Source: Cupriavidus gilardii
GTDB lineage: Bacteria > Pseudomonadota > Gammaproteobacteria > Burkholderiales > Burkholderiaceae
DNA: 64,000 bases
Direction: 5' to 3'
Assembly (NCBI RefSeq): GCF_008801915.1
Contig: NZ_VZOV01000005.1
Location: 62,001-126,000, forward strand
In this document: positions 25,964-36,171 of the stretch, piece after piece
Numbering within the stretch: position 1 is the first letter of the stretch
How the letters are laid out: every line of letters begins with the position of its first letter
Made by a program: the position numbers and the translations under genes
Notes under the pieces: model-generated
Database searches by the model: none
The model's input: the letters and a program-made list of their open reading frames with translations, nothing else
Told to the model about the DNA's origin: nothing

Positions 25964-26971
25964 ATGACCGTTTCCTCGCGTCCCGCGCCCTTGCGCATCC
26001 TGTTGTCCGAGCCGGCCCTGCGGGCCCATGGCGACGCCATCGCCGCGGTGCTGCAGGACCGTCCGTGGACCGCGGTGCTGGCGCCCGCCATCGACGATAC
26101 CCGCGCGATCGATGCCGATATTGCGTTCGTCTCGCGCGACGTCACCGGCCTGTCGACCAAGCACGAGGTATTGCCGTCGACGCAGCGCTTCTATACCGCG
26201 CTGCTGGAAGCGCCGTCGCTGCGCTGGACCCATGTGCATTCCGCCGGCGCCGACCGCCCGGTCTATGTTCAGTTGCGCGAACGGGGGGTCAAGGTCACCA
26301 CGTCATCGGGGGCCAATGCCAGCGTGGTGGCGCAGACCGCGCTGGCCGGGTTGCTGGCGCTGGCTCGACATTTCCCGCGGATGCTGGCGGCGCAGCGCGA
26401 ACGGCAATGGGCGCCGCTGATTGCGACCGGCATGCCGCGCGATCTGCATGGACGGACGGCGACCATCGTCGGCTGGGGACCGATCGGCCAGCAGATCGGC
26501 GCGGTGCTGCACGCGCTAGGCATGCGCGTGGTGGCGGTGCGGCAACGTCCCGACTCCGCCGGCCCGGACTATCAGACCGTGACATACCGGACGCTGGGCG
26601 AGGTGCTGCCGCGCACCGACTGGCTGGTGCTGGCATGTCCATTGACCGAAGACACCCGCGGCCTGATCGGCGCCGAAGCGCTGACCCGGCTGCCGCAGGG
26701 CGCGCACCTCGTCAACGTCGCACGCGGCGAAGTCGTCGACGAGCCGGCCCTGATCGCGGCGCTGCGCGAGGGCAGCCTGGCCGGCGCCTATCTCGATGTG
26801 TTCGCCCACGAGCCCCTGCCAACGGATTCGCCGCTGTGGGACATGCCCAACGTCATCGTGACGCCACACAGCGCCGGCTTCTCCGATGGCAACGCGGCCA
26901 GGGTCGTCGATATCTTTCTTGGCAAGCTGCGCGCCTGGGCAGTGCACGGCGATCCCGACGCCCGGCTTTAG
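25964..26971 (+). CDS. D-2-hydroxyacid dehydrogenase
   Basis: NAD(P)-dependent dehydrogenase of 335 residues in the 2-hydroxyacid dehydrogenase family. The Rossmann motif is GWGPIGQQIGAVLHALGMRV near residue 165. The catalytic Arg is in LVNVARGEVVDEP near 246, the Glu in FAHEPLPTDSPLWDMP near 275, and the His in VTPHSAGFSDGN near 298. It would interconvert a 2-oxo acid and a D-2-hydroxy acid. As last gene of the tcu-to-dehydrogenase run it may reduce or oxidise a product such as a pyruvate- or glyoxylate-like acid released by the aldolase. Confidence 0.9.
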   Translation: MTVSSRPAPLRILLSEPALRAHGDAIAAVLQDRPWTAVLAPAIDDTRAIDADIAFVSRDVTGLSTKHEVLPSTQRFYTALLEAPSLRWTHVHSAGADRPVYVQLRERGVKVTTSSGANASVVAQTALAGLLALARHFPRMLAAQRERQWAPLIATGMPRDLHGRTATIVGWGPIGQQIGAVLHALGMRVVAVRQRPDSAGPDYQTVTYRTLGEVLPRTDWLVLACPLTEDTRGLIGAEALTRLPQGAHLVNVARGEVVDEPALIAALREGSLAGAYLDVFAHEPLPTDSPLWDMPNVIVTPHSAGFSDGNAARVVDIFLGKLRAWAVHGDPDARL

Positions 26972-26984
26972 CCGCGCTGCGGCT
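26970..26984 (+). terminator. Short GC hairpin after the dehydrogenase gene
   Basis: AGCCGC-GCT-GCGGCT overlaps the TAG stop and is followed by TTGGGG rather than a T-run, so any termination here would be weak. It separates the catabolic run from the czc genes. Confidence 0.35.
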
Positions 26985-27068
26985 TTGGGGTACACTGTGC
27001 CGCGTTCCGGCATGCCGCGTTGCAGACAGCATCGCAGCGCCGGCCGCCCAGTTCTGTTCCGATCGTCG

Positions 27069-27503
27069 ATGCGCCGTTTTTTCCTGATCCTGCTGGTCAT
27101 GCTGTTGCCGCTCCAGTCCGTCTGGGCCGCGGCCGCCGCCTATTGCGGGCACGAACAGCGGCCGGCGGCGCAATGGCATCTGGGCCATCATCAGCACCAG
27201 CATCGGGGCGACGGCAAGGCCGAGGCTTACAACGCCGGCACCAGGGCCCCCGACAAGGCCGCCATCGAGGCCGCTACCAAGGCCGCCATCAAGTCCGACG
27301 CCAAAGACCATACCGACGCAAAAGGCCTGTTCGATCCCGACTGCGGCACCTGCCATCTGGCCTCGCTGCCGTTCGCGCGTCCCGAACCGACCGACGTGCC
27401 GGTGTTGCGCCTGCCGCGGACCGCGGTGGTGACGCACGATTTCCGCTACACCTCGCTCCATCCCCGCGCCCCCGATCGCCCGCAGTGGCTTCGTCTCGCT
27501 TGA
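27069..27503 (+). CDS. czcI: CzcI-like metal-responsive periplasmic protein
   Basis: Small exported protein of 144 residues. MRRFFLILLVMLLPLQSVWA is a Sec signal peptide. The mature part has a His-rich stretch (HLGHHQHQHRG near 47), a low-complexity Ala/Lys segment near 65-85 and FDPDCGTCHLASLPF near 97, all able to bind Zn, Co or Cd. CzcI precedes czcCBA in Cupriavidus metallidurans and is thought to modulate the system. The same order occurs here. An in-frame earlier start at 26886 overlaps the preceding gene and lacks a signal peptide, so 27069 was chosen. Confidence 0.83.
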   Translation: MRRFFLILLVMLLPLQSVWAAAAAYCGHEQRPAAQWHLGHHQHQHRGDGKAEAYNAGTRAPDKAAIEAATKAAIKSDAKDHTDAKGLFDPDCGTCHLASLPFARPEPTDVPVLRLPRTAVVTHDFRYTSLHPRAPDRPQWLRLA

Positions 27504-27583
27504 GCGGCGAGACGACCGGATCGATTCCTTCCTGATTTTCCGTCTCGCCGAGTTCCCTTGGTGTCTTTTCCAGGTGCAATTCG

Positions 27584-28876
27584 ATGCGACGATACCTCGT
27601 GCCGCTGTGCATGGCGGCCATTCTTTGCGGTCCCGGCCAGGCTGGGGCACAGCCATACCCAGAGCCACACGCTGAGCCGTTCCAGCAGCCACCGCTGCCG
27701 ACGCCGGAACGTTCTGCGTGGCCACGCGAGGCCGCTGAGCCGCTGACGCTCGAGACGGCGCTGGCGCTGGCCGCGGCCGGCAATTTCTCTCTTTCCGCCG
27801 CAGCCAGGGAGATCGACGCCACCGAAGGCGCGATCCGGCAGGCGCGGACGTTTCCCAATCCCGAAGTGGCGGTCGCCATGGAGGACACGCGGCGCGAAAC
27901 GCGTGCCACCACGGCGCAGCTCAACCTGCCGATCGAACTGGGCGGCAAGCGCGCCGCGCGGATATCCGCGGCCGAGCGGGGCCGCGACGTCGCCCAGGCG
28001 CAGTGGCGCAGCACGCGGGCCGACTTGCGTGCCACGGTGATCGCCGCCTTCTTCGGCGTGGCGGTGGCCCAGGAGCGCGTCAGGCTGGCCACCGCCTCGG
28101 TCGACGTCGCGCGCAAGGGCGCCGATGCGGCGGCAAGGCGTGTCGCAGCGGGCAAGGTCTCGCCGCTGGAGGAGACGCGCGCCGCGGTGGAGCAGGCCAA
28201 TGCCGAGCTCGAACTGGCCGACGCCACGGCGGAATTGCACTCGTCCCGGCAGGCACTGGCCGCGCTGTGGGGCAATGCCTCGCCGCAATTCACCGAAGTG
28301 CGGGGCGACCTCGATGCGCTGCCGTCGCGTCCCGCGCCGGAGCAACTGCTGGCTGCGCTGGAGGAGTCGCCGTTGCTGCTGGCGAGCCGTCTCGAAGTCG
28401 GCCGCCGGCAGGCGCTGGTCGATGTCGAACGCAGCCGCCGCTATCCGGACATCACCGTCAGCGTCGGCACCAAGCGCGACAACGAGGCCAATCGGACCAT
28501 GCCGGTGCTCGGTGTGGCGATCCCGCTGCCGCTGTTCGATCGCAGCCAGGGCAATCTGTACGAATCGATCCGGCGCGCCGACAAGGCCGCGGACGAATTC
28601 CTGGCCAACCGGATCCGTCTGGCCAACGAACTGCAACAGGCGAGCAACCAGCTGGCCGTATCGCGCAGCTCGGCACAGGCGCTGAAGGAAACGGTACTGC
28701 CCGCGGCCGAGCGTGCCTACGACGCCGCGACGCGTGGCTTCGAGGCCGGCAAGTTCGACTTCCTGAACGTGCTCGACGCCCAGCGCACGCTGTTCCAGGC
28801 GCGCATTCGCTACCTCGGCGTGCTGGCCCGCGCCTATCAGGCCGCCACCACCATCGACCGCATCATCGGACGTTAA
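27584..28876 (+). CDS. czcC: Outer-membrane efflux protein CzcC
   Basis: TolC-like outer-membrane channel of a heavy-metal RND pump, 430 residues. A signal peptide (about 1-23) ends at AGA-QPYPEP. Two outer-membrane efflux repeats follow: the first contains LETALALAAAGNFSLSAA and ARTFPNPEVAVAMED, the second PLLLASRLEVGRRQALVDVE and VGTKRDNEANRTMPVLGVAI. The family C-terminus FDFLNVLDAQRTLFQARIRY is intact. It follows czcI by 80 bases and precedes czcB by 18, forming one operon. Confidence 0.93.
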   Translation: MRRYLVPLCMAAILCGPGQAGAQPYPEPHAEPFQQPPLPTPERSAWPREAAEPLTLETALALAAAGNFSLSAAAREIDATEGAIRQARTFPNPEVAVAMEDTRRETRATTAQLNLPIELGGKRAARISAAERGRDVAQAQWRSTRADLRATVIAAFFGVAVAQERVRLATASVDVARKGADAAARRVAAGKVSPLEETRAAVEQANAELELADATAELHSSRQALAALWGNASPQFTEVRGDLDALPSRPAPEQLLAALEESPLLLASRLEVGRRQALVDVERSRRYPDITVSVGTKRDNEANRTMPVLGVAIPLPLFDRSQGNLYESIRRADKAADEFLANRIRLANELQQASNQLAVSRSSAQALKETVLPAAERAYDAATRGFEAGKFDFLNVLDAQRTLFQARIRYLGVLARAYQAATTIDRIIGR

Positions 28877-28894
28877 TCTGGACCGATCTCGATC

Positions 28895-30133
28895 ATGGCA
28901 ATCACATCGAAGCAAAAGGCCGCCATCGCGGCCATTCTCGCGGCCGGCACGCTGGCGACGGCTGCCGTGCTGCTGTCCGGCCGCGCCGGTTCTGCGGACC
29001 CGCACGGCCACCACGGCGACGCACATGGGCATGGCGCCGAACAGGCATCGGCAGCGGCGGCAACCCCGGCCGCAACCTCGGCCACGGACAGGCATGCCGA
29101 CCACGACGCCCCCATCGCGCTGACCGACGAACAGATCCAGCGCGCCGGCATCGCGATCGAGACCGCCGGCCCCGCGACGATCCAGTCGGGCCTGCAGTTT
29201 CCCGGCGAAATCCGCTTCAACGAGGACCGCACCGCGCATGTGGTGCCGCGTCTGGCCGGCGTCGCCGAAAGCGTGCCGGCCACACTGGGCGAGCCGGTCC
29301 AGAAGGGGCAGCTGCTGGCGGTGATCGCCAGCACCGCGCTGTCGGATCAGCGCAGCGAACTGCTGGCCGCGCAACGCCGCATGGAGCTGGCTCGCGCGAC
29401 CTATCAGCGCGAACGCAAGCTGTGGGAAGAGAAGATCTCCGCCGAGCAGGACTATCTGCAGGCCAAGGCGGCGCTGGAGGAGGCCCGCATCGCCGTGCAG
29501 AATGCGCAGCAGAAATTGACCGCGGTCGGTGCGAAGGCCTCGTCGGCCCGGCTCAATCAGTTCGAGCTGCGCGCGCCATTCGACGGCGTCATCGTCGAGA
29601 AACACCTGACACTGGGTGAGGCGGTGGCTGACAACGCCAATATCTTCACGATCTCGGACCTGTCCACGGTATGGGCCGAATTCGTGGTCTCGGCCAGGGA
29701 CCTGGAGCATGTGCGGGTCGGCGAGACGGCGCTGATCCGTTCGGCCGCGTCCGAGGGCAAGACGGAAGGGAAGGTCTCGTATGTCGGCTCGCTGCTGGGC
29801 GAACAGACCCGCACGGCCAAGGCGCGCATCACGCTGAAGAACCCGAACCTGGCCTGGCGGCCAGGGCTGTTCGTCACCGTCGAGGTGCTGACCGACAAGG
29901 CTACGGTACCGGTCGCGGTACAGGCCGATGCGGTGCAGGACGTCGACGGCAACAGCGTGGTCTTCGTTGCCGGTCCGAAGGGCTTTGTCGCGCAGCGCGT
30001 CGTACCGGGTCGCAGCGACGGCCGGCTGGTCGAGATCCGCGATGGCCTTCGCCCCGGCACGCGCTATGCCGCCCGCAACAGCTTCGTCTTGAAGTCCGAC
30101 CTCGGCAAGGACGCTGCCGGGCACCAGCACTGA
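28895..30133 (+). CDS. czcB: Membrane fusion protein CzcB
   Basis: Periplasmic adaptor of the metal efflux RND pump, 412 residues. An N-terminal membrane anchor (about 10-27) is followed by a His-rich segment (HGHHGDAHGHG near 37) that may bind incoming metal. The lipoyl halves flank a coiled-coil hairpin (about 160-220, with ERKLWEEKISAEQDYLQAK). The beta-barrel includes FELRAPFDGVIVEKHLTLGE near 225. The chain connects the inner-membrane CzcA to CzcC. The next gene starts after 14 bases. Confidence 0.93.
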   Translation: MAITSKQKAAIAAILAAGTLATAAVLLSGRAGSADPHGHHGDAHGHGAEQASAAAATPAATSATDRHADHDAPIALTDEQIQRAGIAIETAGPATIQSGLQFPGEIRFNEDRTAHVVPRLAGVAESVPATLGEPVQKGQLLAVIASTALSDQRSELLAAQRRMELARATYQRERKLWEEKISAEQDYLQAKAALEEARIAVQNAQQKLTAVGAKASSARLNQFELRAPFDGVIVEKHLTLGEAVADNANIFTISDLSTVWAEFVVSARDLEHVRVGETALIRSAASEGKTEGKVSYVGSLLGEQTRTAKARITLKNPNLAWRPGLFVTVEVLTDKATVPVAVQADAVQDVDGNSVVFVAGPKGFVAQRVVPGRSDGRLVEIRDGLRPGTRYAARNSFVLKSDLGKDAAGHQH

Positions 30134-30147
30134 CACCGGAGATCGCC

Positions 30148-33100
30148 ATGTTCGAACGTGTCATCCGTTTTGCCATCGCACAGCGCTGGTTGGTGCTGCT
30201 CGCGGTGCTTGGCATGGCGGCATTGGGCGCGTACAGCTACACGCGCCTGCCGATCGACGCCGTGCCCGACATCACCAATGTCCAGGTCCAGATCAATACC
30301 TCGGCGCCGGGCTATTCGCCGCTGGAGACCGAGCAGCGGATCACCTATCCGATCGAGACCGCGATGGCGGGCCTGCCCGGCCTCGAGCAGACCCGCTCGC
30401 TGTCGCGCTATGGGCTGTCGCAGGTCACCGTGATCTTCAACGAAGGCACGGACATTCATTTCGCGCGCCAGCTGGTCAACCAGCGGATCCAGGAGGCAAA
30501 GGAAAGGCTGCCCGCCGGCGTATCGCCGGCCATGGGGCCGATCTCGACGGGGCTGGGCGAAATCTATCTGTGGACCGTCGAGGCCGAGGAGGGCGCGCGC
30601 AAGCCGGACGGTTCGCGCTACACGCCGACCGATCTGCGCGAGCTGCAGGACTGGGTCGTCAAGCCGCAACTGCGTAATGTGCCGGGCGTGACCGAGGTCA
30701 ACTCGATCGGCGGTTTCGACAAGGAATACCTGGTCGCGCCGAGCCTGGAGAAGCTGGCCTCGTATGGCCTGACGCTGGCCGACGTCGTCAGCGCGCTCTA
30801 TCGCAACAACGACAATGTCGGGGCCGGCTATATCGAGCGCAGCGGCGAGCAGTACCTGGTGCGCGCACCGGGGCAGGTCCGCAGCGAGGCCGAGATCGGC
30901 GAGGTGATCGTCGGCAGCGCGCAGGGGCAGCCGATTCGCGTGCGCGATATCGCCGAGGTCGGCATCGGCAGGGAGCTGCGCAGCGGCGCCGCCACCGAGA
31001 ACGGCAAGGAGGTGGTGCTCGGCACCGTCTTCATGCTGATGGGCGAGAACAGCCGCGCGGTGGCGCAGGCGGTCGGCGAGCGGGTCGACGCGATCAACCG
31101 CACCTTGCCGAAGGGCGTCAGCATCGTGCCGGTCTACGATCGGACCCGGCTCGTCGACAAGGCGATCGCCACCGTCAAGAAGAACCTGCTAGAGGGCGCG
31201 GTGCTGGTGATCGTCGTGCTGTTCGTGTTTCTCGGCAATATCCGCGCGGCCATCATCACGGCGCTGGTGATTCCGTTGTCGATGCTGTTTACGTTCACCG
31301 GCATGGTCGGCTACAGGGTCAGCGCGAACCTGATGAGCCTGGGCGCACTGGACTTCGGCATCATCGTCGACGGCGCGGTGGTGATCGTCGAGAACTGCGT
31401 GCGGCGGCTGTCCCATGCGCAGGCGCATCGCGGCAGGCCGCTGACGCGCTCGGAACGCTTCGAGGAAGTGTTCGCCGCCGCGCGCGAGGCACGGCGGCCG
31501 CTGCTGTTCGGCCAGCTGATCATCATGATCGTCTATCTGCCGATCTTTGCGCTGACCGGCGTGGAAGGCAAGATGTTCCACCCGATGGCCTTCACCGTGG
31601 TGCTGGCCCTGCTGGGCGCGATGCTGCTGTCGGTGACGTTCGTGCCCGCCGCCGTCGCGCTGTTCATCGGCGAGCGCGTCGCCGAGAAGGAAAACCGGCC
31701 GATGGCATGGGCGAAGCGGCGCTACGCGGTCCGGCTGGAGCAGTCGCTGGCGAACGCGCCGGTCGTGCTGACCTTGGCCGGCGTCGCCGTCGTGCTGTGC
31801 CTGGCCATCGCGTCGCGCCTGGGCAGCGAGTTCATCCCGAACCTGAACGAAGGCGATATCGCCATCCAGGCCCTGCGCATTCCCGGCACCAGCCTGTCGC
31901 AGTCGGTCGAGATGCAGAAGCAACTCGAAACGACGCTGATGGCGAAATTCCCCGAGATCGAACGGGTGTTCGCGCGTACCGGCACCGCGGAGGTGGCTTC
32001 CGACCCGATGCCGCCCAATATCTCCGATGGCTACATCATGCTGAAGCCGCAATCGGAGTGGCCCAAGCCGGTCAGGACCCGCGAGGCGCTGCTCGAAGCG
32101 ATGCAGGCGGAGGTCGCAAGACTGCCGGGCAACCGTTACGAGTTCTCGCAGCCGATCCAGCTGCGCTTCAACGAACTGATCTCCGGTGTCCGCTCCGACG
32201 TGGCTGTCAAGGTGTTCGGCGACGATCAGACGGTGCTCGACCGCACAGGCGAACGGATCGCGGCGGTGCTGCGCGACGTGCCGGGCGCGTCCGAGGTCAA
32301 GGTCGAGCAGACCACCGGCCTGCCAATGCTGACGATCGATATCGACCGGCACAAGGCCGCTCGCTACGGGCTGAACCTGGCCGATATCCAGGACGCGGTG
32401 GCCATCGCCATCGGCGGCAAGGAGGCCGGGACTTTCTATCAGGGCGATCGCCGCTTCGACATCACCGTGCGGTTGCCCGACGCGGTCCGGCAGGACATCG
32501 AAGCGCTGCGCCGGCTCCCGATCGCATTACCGAAGGGCGGTGGGGCCGATGCGCGGGTCAGCTATATCCCGCTGGCCGAGGTCGCCACGCTGGAGATCGC
32601 GCCGGGGCCCAACCAGATATCGCGCGAGAACGGCAAGCGGCGCGTCGTCGTCAGCGCCAATGTCCGGGGCCGCGATATCGGCAGCTTCGTGCCCGAAGCG
32701 CAGGCGGCGATCGACAGCGCGGTCAGGATGCCCACCGGCTATTGGATGAGCTGGGGCGGCACCTACGAGCAGTTGCGCTCCGCCACCGAGCGCTTGCAGA
32801 TCGTCGTGCCGGTCGCCTTGCTGCTGGTCTTTGTGCTGCTGTTCGTGGTGTTCAACAACATCAAGGACGGCATGCTGGTGTTTACCGGCATTCCGTTCGC
32901 GCTGACCGGCGGCATCCTCGCGCTGTGGCTGCGCGGCCTGCCGCTGTCGATCACGGCGGCGGTCGGCTTTATCGCGCTGTCGGGCGTCGCGGTGCTGAAC
33001 GGCCTGGTGATGCTGTCGTTCATCCGCACGCTGCGCGAACAGGGCAAGCCCCTCGACGAGGCGATCCGGCTCGGCGCGCTGACGCGGCTGCGGCCGGTAC

Positions 33101-33312
33101 TGATGACGGCACTGGTCGCCTCGCTGGGCTTCGTGCCGATGGCGATCGCAACCGGCACCGGCGCCGAGGTGCAACGTCCGCTCGCGACCGTGGTGATCGG
33201 CGGCATCCTGTCATCGACGGCGCTGACGCTGCTGGTGCTGCCGGTGTTGTATCGCCTGGCACACCGGCGCGATGAGGCCCTGGCGGCCGCGGCCCTGTCC
33301 CACCCGGCCTGA
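30148..33312 (+). CDS. czcA: Heavy-metal RND efflux pump CzcA
   Basis: Proton-driven cation exporter of 1054 residues, the normal CzcA length with twelve membrane helices and two large periplasmic loops. The first loop begins SYTRLPIDAVPDITNVQVQI. Helix 4 carries the diagnostic LDFGIIVDGAVVIVENCVRR near residue 400, whose Asp and Glu residues drive cation/proton exchange in the HME-RND class. This points to divalent Co/Zn/Cd rather than Cu/Ag. The second half keeps PMPPNISDGYIMLKPQSEWP and ITAAVGFIALSGVAVLNGLV. No czcD, czcR or czcS is nearby. Confidence 0.94.
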   Translation: MFERVIRFAIAQRWLVLLAVLGMAALGAYSYTRLPIDAVPDITNVQVQINTSAPGYSPLETEQRITYPIETAMAGLPGLEQTRSLSRYGLSQVTVIFNEGTDIHFARQLVNQRIQEAKERLPAGVSPAMGPISTGLGEIYLWTVEAEEGARKPDGSRYTPTDLRELQDWVVKPQLRNVPGVTEVNSIGGFDKEYLVAPSLEKLASYGLTLADVVSALYRNNDNVGAGYIERSGEQYLVRAPGQVRSEAEIGEVIVGSAQGQPIRVRDIAEVGIGRELRSGAATENGKEVVLGTVFMLMGENSRAVAQAVGERVDAINRTLPKGVSIVPVYDRTRLVDKAIATVKKNLLEGAVLVIVVLFVFLGNIRAAIITALVIPLSMLFTFTGMVGYRVSANLMSLGALDFGIIVDGAVVIVENCVRRLSHAQAHRGRPLTRSERFEEVFAAAREARRPLLFGQLIIMIVYLPIFALTGVEGKMFHPMAFTVVLALLGAMLLSVTFVPAAVALFIGERVAEKENRPMAWAKRRYAVRLEQSLANAPVVLTLAGVAVVLCLAIASRLGSEFIPNLNEGDIAIQALRIPGTSLSQSVEMQKQLETTLMAKFPEIERVFARTGTAEVASDPMPPNISDGYIMLKPQSEWPKPVRTREALLEAMQAEVARLPGNRYEFSQPIQLRFNELISGVRSDVAVKVFGDDQTVLDRTGERIAAVLRDVPGASEVKVEQTTGLPMLTIDIDRHKAARYGLNLADIQDAVAIAIGGKEAGTFYQGDRRFDITVRLPDAVRQDIEALRRLPIALPKGGGADARVSYIPLAEVATLEIAPGPNQISRENGKRRVVVSANVRGRDIGSFVPEAQAAIDSAVRMPTGYWMSWGGTYEQLRSATERLQIVVPVALLLVFVLLFVVFNNIKDGMLVFTGIPFALTGGILALWLRGLPLSITAAVGFIALSGVAVLNGLVMLSFIRTLREQGKPLDEAIRLGALTRLRPVLMTALVASLGFVPMAIATGTGAEVQRPLATVVIGGILSSTALTLLVLPVLYRLAHRRDEALAAAALSHPA

Positions 33313-33345
33313 GCGCCGAAGGCTCTCCGCCTTCCTTCTGTGCAT

Positions 33346-33367
33346 GCCGCCGGCGATCGCCGGCGGC
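33346..33367. terminator. 22-base perfect palindrome after czcA
   Basis: GCCGCCGGCGA followed by its inverse complement TCGCCGGCGGC lies 34 bases after the czcA stop. It can form a very stable hairpin. No T-run follows, so intrinsic termination is uncertain; it may also be an extragenic repeat. Confidence 0.45.
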
Positions 33368-33527
33368 GTTCCGATATCCGCTTCCTGACATCTGCGTCAT
33401 CCGACGGCCGATGGCCATTGTTCGTCTCCATTGAATAGACATGGCAATGGCAGCCGGATTGTGGGCCCGCGGCGCAGCCGACAGAATGCGCCAACGACGG
33501 CAAGGTGCCGCGGCGGAGAACGCAATC

Positions 33528-33992
33528 ATGAAACTCACCATTAACGACACCGAGCACGATCTGCAGGTCGAGCCGGAGATGCCCCTGCTGTGGGTGCTGC
33601 GAGATGCGGCCGGTCTGACGGGCACCAAGTTCGGTTGCGGCATGGCGCAGTGCGGCGCCTGCACCGTCCATGTCGACGGCGTGGCGCAGCGCAGCTGCGT
33701 GTTGCCAGTCTCGGCCGTCCAGGGAGCGCGAGTCACCACCATCGAGGGACTGTCGGCTGGTGGCGACCACCCGGTGCAGCGGGCCTGGGCTGAACTGGAT
33801 GTGGTGCAGTGCGGCTATTGCCAGTCGGGGCAGATCATGTCGGCGTCCGCGCTGCTGCGGCAGAACCCGGCGCCGACGGACGCGGACATCGATGCGGCGA
33901 TGTCGGGCAACCTGTGCCGCTGCGGGACATACCAGCGCATCCGCGCGGCGGTCCACCGCGCGGCCGAGCTGTCGCGGGAGCGGGCATCGTGA
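33528..33992 (+). CDS. (2Fe-2S)-binding subunit of a molybdenum hydroxylase (IorA-like)
   Basis: Small electron-transfer subunit of 154 residues. The plant-type 2Fe-2S site is [17 protein letters not shown] near residue 40 with a fourth Cys at QRSCVLP. The second, helical cluster has [10 protein letters not shown] near 101 and [16 protein letters not shown] near 133. It resembles isoquinoline 1-oxidoreductase alpha subunit and related aldehyde dehydrogenase subunits. GGAG lies 10 bases before the ATG. The stop overlaps the GTG start of the large subunit, so the two are made together. Confidence 0.93.
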   Translation: MKLTINDTEHDLQVEPEMPLLWVLRDAAGLTGTKFGCGMAQCGACTVHVDGVAQRSCVLPVSAVQGARVTTIEGLSAGGDHPVQRAWAELDVVQCGYCQSGQIMSASALLRQNPAPTDADIDAAMSGNLCRCGTYQRIRAAVHRAAELSRERAS

Positions 33993-36157
33993 AGGCCCCG
34001 CTCGACGTTTCGCGGCGCCGTTTCCTGGCCGCCGGCGCGGTGCTCGGCGGCGGGCTGGTGATCGGATTTACCGTACCGTCCGTGCGCCGGCTGGCGGATG
34101 GGTCCGTCGAAGGCGCCGTGGCGGCGGAACCGGTACCGTGGGCACCCAACGCCTTCCTTCGCATCGGTGCCGACGACAGCGTGACGGTATTGCTGGCGCA
34201 TTCGGAGATGGGGCAGGGCGTCTGGACCTCGCTGGCGCTGCTGATCGCCGACGAGCTCGATGCCGACTGGATGCGCATTCGCGTCGAGCACGCGCCCGCC
34301 GCACCGGCCTATGGCATCGCGATGCTCGGCGGCATGCAGGGGACGGTCGGCTCGCGCAGCGTGCGCAGCGAGTTCCTGCGCTACCGGCAGGCGGGCGCCG
34401 CGGCACGCGCGATGCTGCTGCAGGCGGCCGCGGCGCGTTGGCAGGTGCCGGTGGACGCGCTGCGCACCGACAGCGGTGCGGTCTTGCATGACGGCCGGCG
34501 CCTGCGCTACGGCGAACTGGTCCACGAGGCCGCGGCGCTGCCGGTGCCGGCCGCCGAGGCGCTGCGCTTGAAGGACGCGCGCGATTGGAAGTGGATCGGC
34601 AAGGGCGCACGCCGCCTCGATGCCGCCGACAAGATCACCGGCCGTGCCCGCTTCGGCATCGACGTCAAGCTCGACGGCCTGCTGACAGCGGTGGTCGCGC
34701 GTGCGCCGGTGTTCGGCGCGAAGCTGGCCTCCTTCGACGACAGCGCTGCGCGCGCCGTGCCCGGCGTCCGGCAGGTGCTGGCCGTCCCCAGCGGCGTAGC
34801 CGTGCTGGCGGACCATTACTGGGCCGCCAAGCGCGGGCGCGATGCGTTGAAGGTCGAATGGCAGGGTGGCGACAAGGCGCTGGGCAGCGCCGCGCTGATC
34901 GCGGACTTCGCGCGGCTGGCGCGCGAACCCGGGCCGATTGCGCTGGAGGCAGGCGACGTCGACGCCGGTATGGCACAGGCACATCGCACGGTCGAGGCCG
35001 AGTACCGCCTGCCATATCTGGCGCACACGCCGATGGAGCCGCTCAATTGCACCGTGCGCATCGCGCCGGATGGCTGCGATGTCTGGGTCGGCACGCAGAT
35101 GCAGACGCTGGCGCAGCGGACCGTGGCGCAGGTCGCCGGGCTCGAGCCTGCACAGGTACGGATCCACACGACGTTTCTGGGGGGCGGCTTCGGGAGGCGG
35201 GCGGTGCAGGACTTCGTCGCGGAGGCGACACATGTCGCGCGCGCGGCCGGCCTGCCCGTCAAGACGATCTGGTCCCGCGAAGACGATGTCCGCGGCGGCT
35301 ACTACCGCTCCGGCTTCGTGCATCGGATCCGCGTCGGCCTCGATCGCGATGGCCGGCCACTGGCGTGGCGGCACGGCATCGCCGGCCAGTCGAACCATCC
35401 CGAACGCGAAGGCGTGCATCCGACTTCTGTCGAAGGTGTGGTCGACTCTCCCTATGTGCTGGGCACCAGCGCGCACCGCGTGGTGGCCCATTCCCCGCGC
35501 ACCGCGGTGCCGGTGTGGTACTGGCGTTCGGTGGGACACAGCCATGCGGCGTTCGCGATGGAGTCGATGGTCGACGAACTGGCGCATGCCAGCGGGCAGG
35601 ACCCGGTGGCCTATCGCCTCCGCCTGCTGCACGACGCACCGCGCCATCGGCGCGTGCTCGAGCTGGCCGCGCAGCGCTTCGGATGGGGACGCCGGCCGCA
35701 ATCGGGGCGAGGGCACGGCATTGCCGTGCATGCGTGCTTCGGCAGCGTGACGGCGCAGGCCGTCGAAGTCTCGGTGCGCGACGGCGCGATTCGTGTCCAT
35801 CGCGTGGTCTGTGCGATCGACTGCGGCGTGGCGGTGAATCCCGACAACGTGCGCGCGCAGATGGAGAGCGCGATCGTCTATGGCCTGAGCGCGGCGCTGC
35901 ACGGCCGCGTGACCATCGTCGACGGCGCGGTGCGCGAATCCAACTTCCACGACTACCCCGCGCTGCGGATCGCGGAGATGCCGGTGATCGAGGTCCATGT
36001 CGTCGACAGCGGGGAAAGCCCCGGCGGGGCCGGCGAACCCGGCACGCCGCCGATCGCACCGGCCGTTGCCAATGCGGTGTTCCAGCTGACCGGCGCCAGG
36101 CTGCGCGAACTGCCGTTGACCTTGCCTGCGCGCGCTCGGACTCGACCGACCGCCTGA
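33989..36157 (+). CDS. Molybdopterin-binding subunit of a xanthine dehydrogenase-family enzyme (IorB-like)
   Basis: Large catalytic subunit of 722 residues. The GTG start at 33989 overlaps the upstream stop (GTGA) and begins a twin-arginine signal, [15 protein letters not shown], so the folded enzyme should be exported with its small subunit. The Mo-pterin contacts include [20 protein letters not shown] near 65 and [18 protein letters not shown] near 395. The catalytic Glu lies in [20 protein letters not shown] near 676. The family oxidises N-heterocycles or aldehydes with water as oxygen donor. No separate FAD or cytochrome subunit gene is adjacent. Confidence 0.92.
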   Translation: MKAPLDVSRRRFLAAGAVLGGGLVIGFTVPSVRRLADGSVEGAVAAEPVPWAPNAFLRIGADDSVTVLLAHSEMGQGVWTSLALLIADELDADWMRIRVEHAPAAPAYGIAMLGGMQGTVGSRSVRSEFLRYRQAGAAARAMLLQAAAARWQVPVDALRTDSGAVLHDGRRLRYGELVHEAAALPVPAAEALRLKDARDWKWIGKGARRLDAADKITGRARFGIDVKLDGLLTAVVARAPVFGAKLASFDDSAARAVPGVRQVLAVPSGVAVLADHYWAAKRGRDALKVEWQGGDKALGSAALIADFARLAREPGPIALEAGDVDAGMAQAHRTVEAEYRLPYLAHTPMEPLNCTVRIAPDGCDVWVGTQMQTLAQRTVAQVAGLEPAQVRIHTTFLGGGFGRRAVQDFVAEATHVARAAGLPVKTIWSREDDVRGGYYRSGFVHRIRVGLDRDGRPLAWRHGIAGQSNHPEREGVHPTSVEGVVDSPYVLGTSAHRVVAHSPRTAVPVWYWRSVGHSHAAFAMESMVDELAHASGQDPVAYRLRLLHDAPRHRRVLELAAQRFGWGRRPQSGRGHGIAVHACFGSVTAQAVEVSVRDGAIRVHRVVCAIDCGVAVNPDNVRAQMESAIVYGLSAALHGRVTIVDGAVRESNFHDYPALRIAEMPVIEVHVVDSGESPGGAGEPGTPPIAPAVANAVFQLTGARLRELPLTLPARARTRPTA

Positions 36158-36171
36158 ACCAGGAGCCTCCC

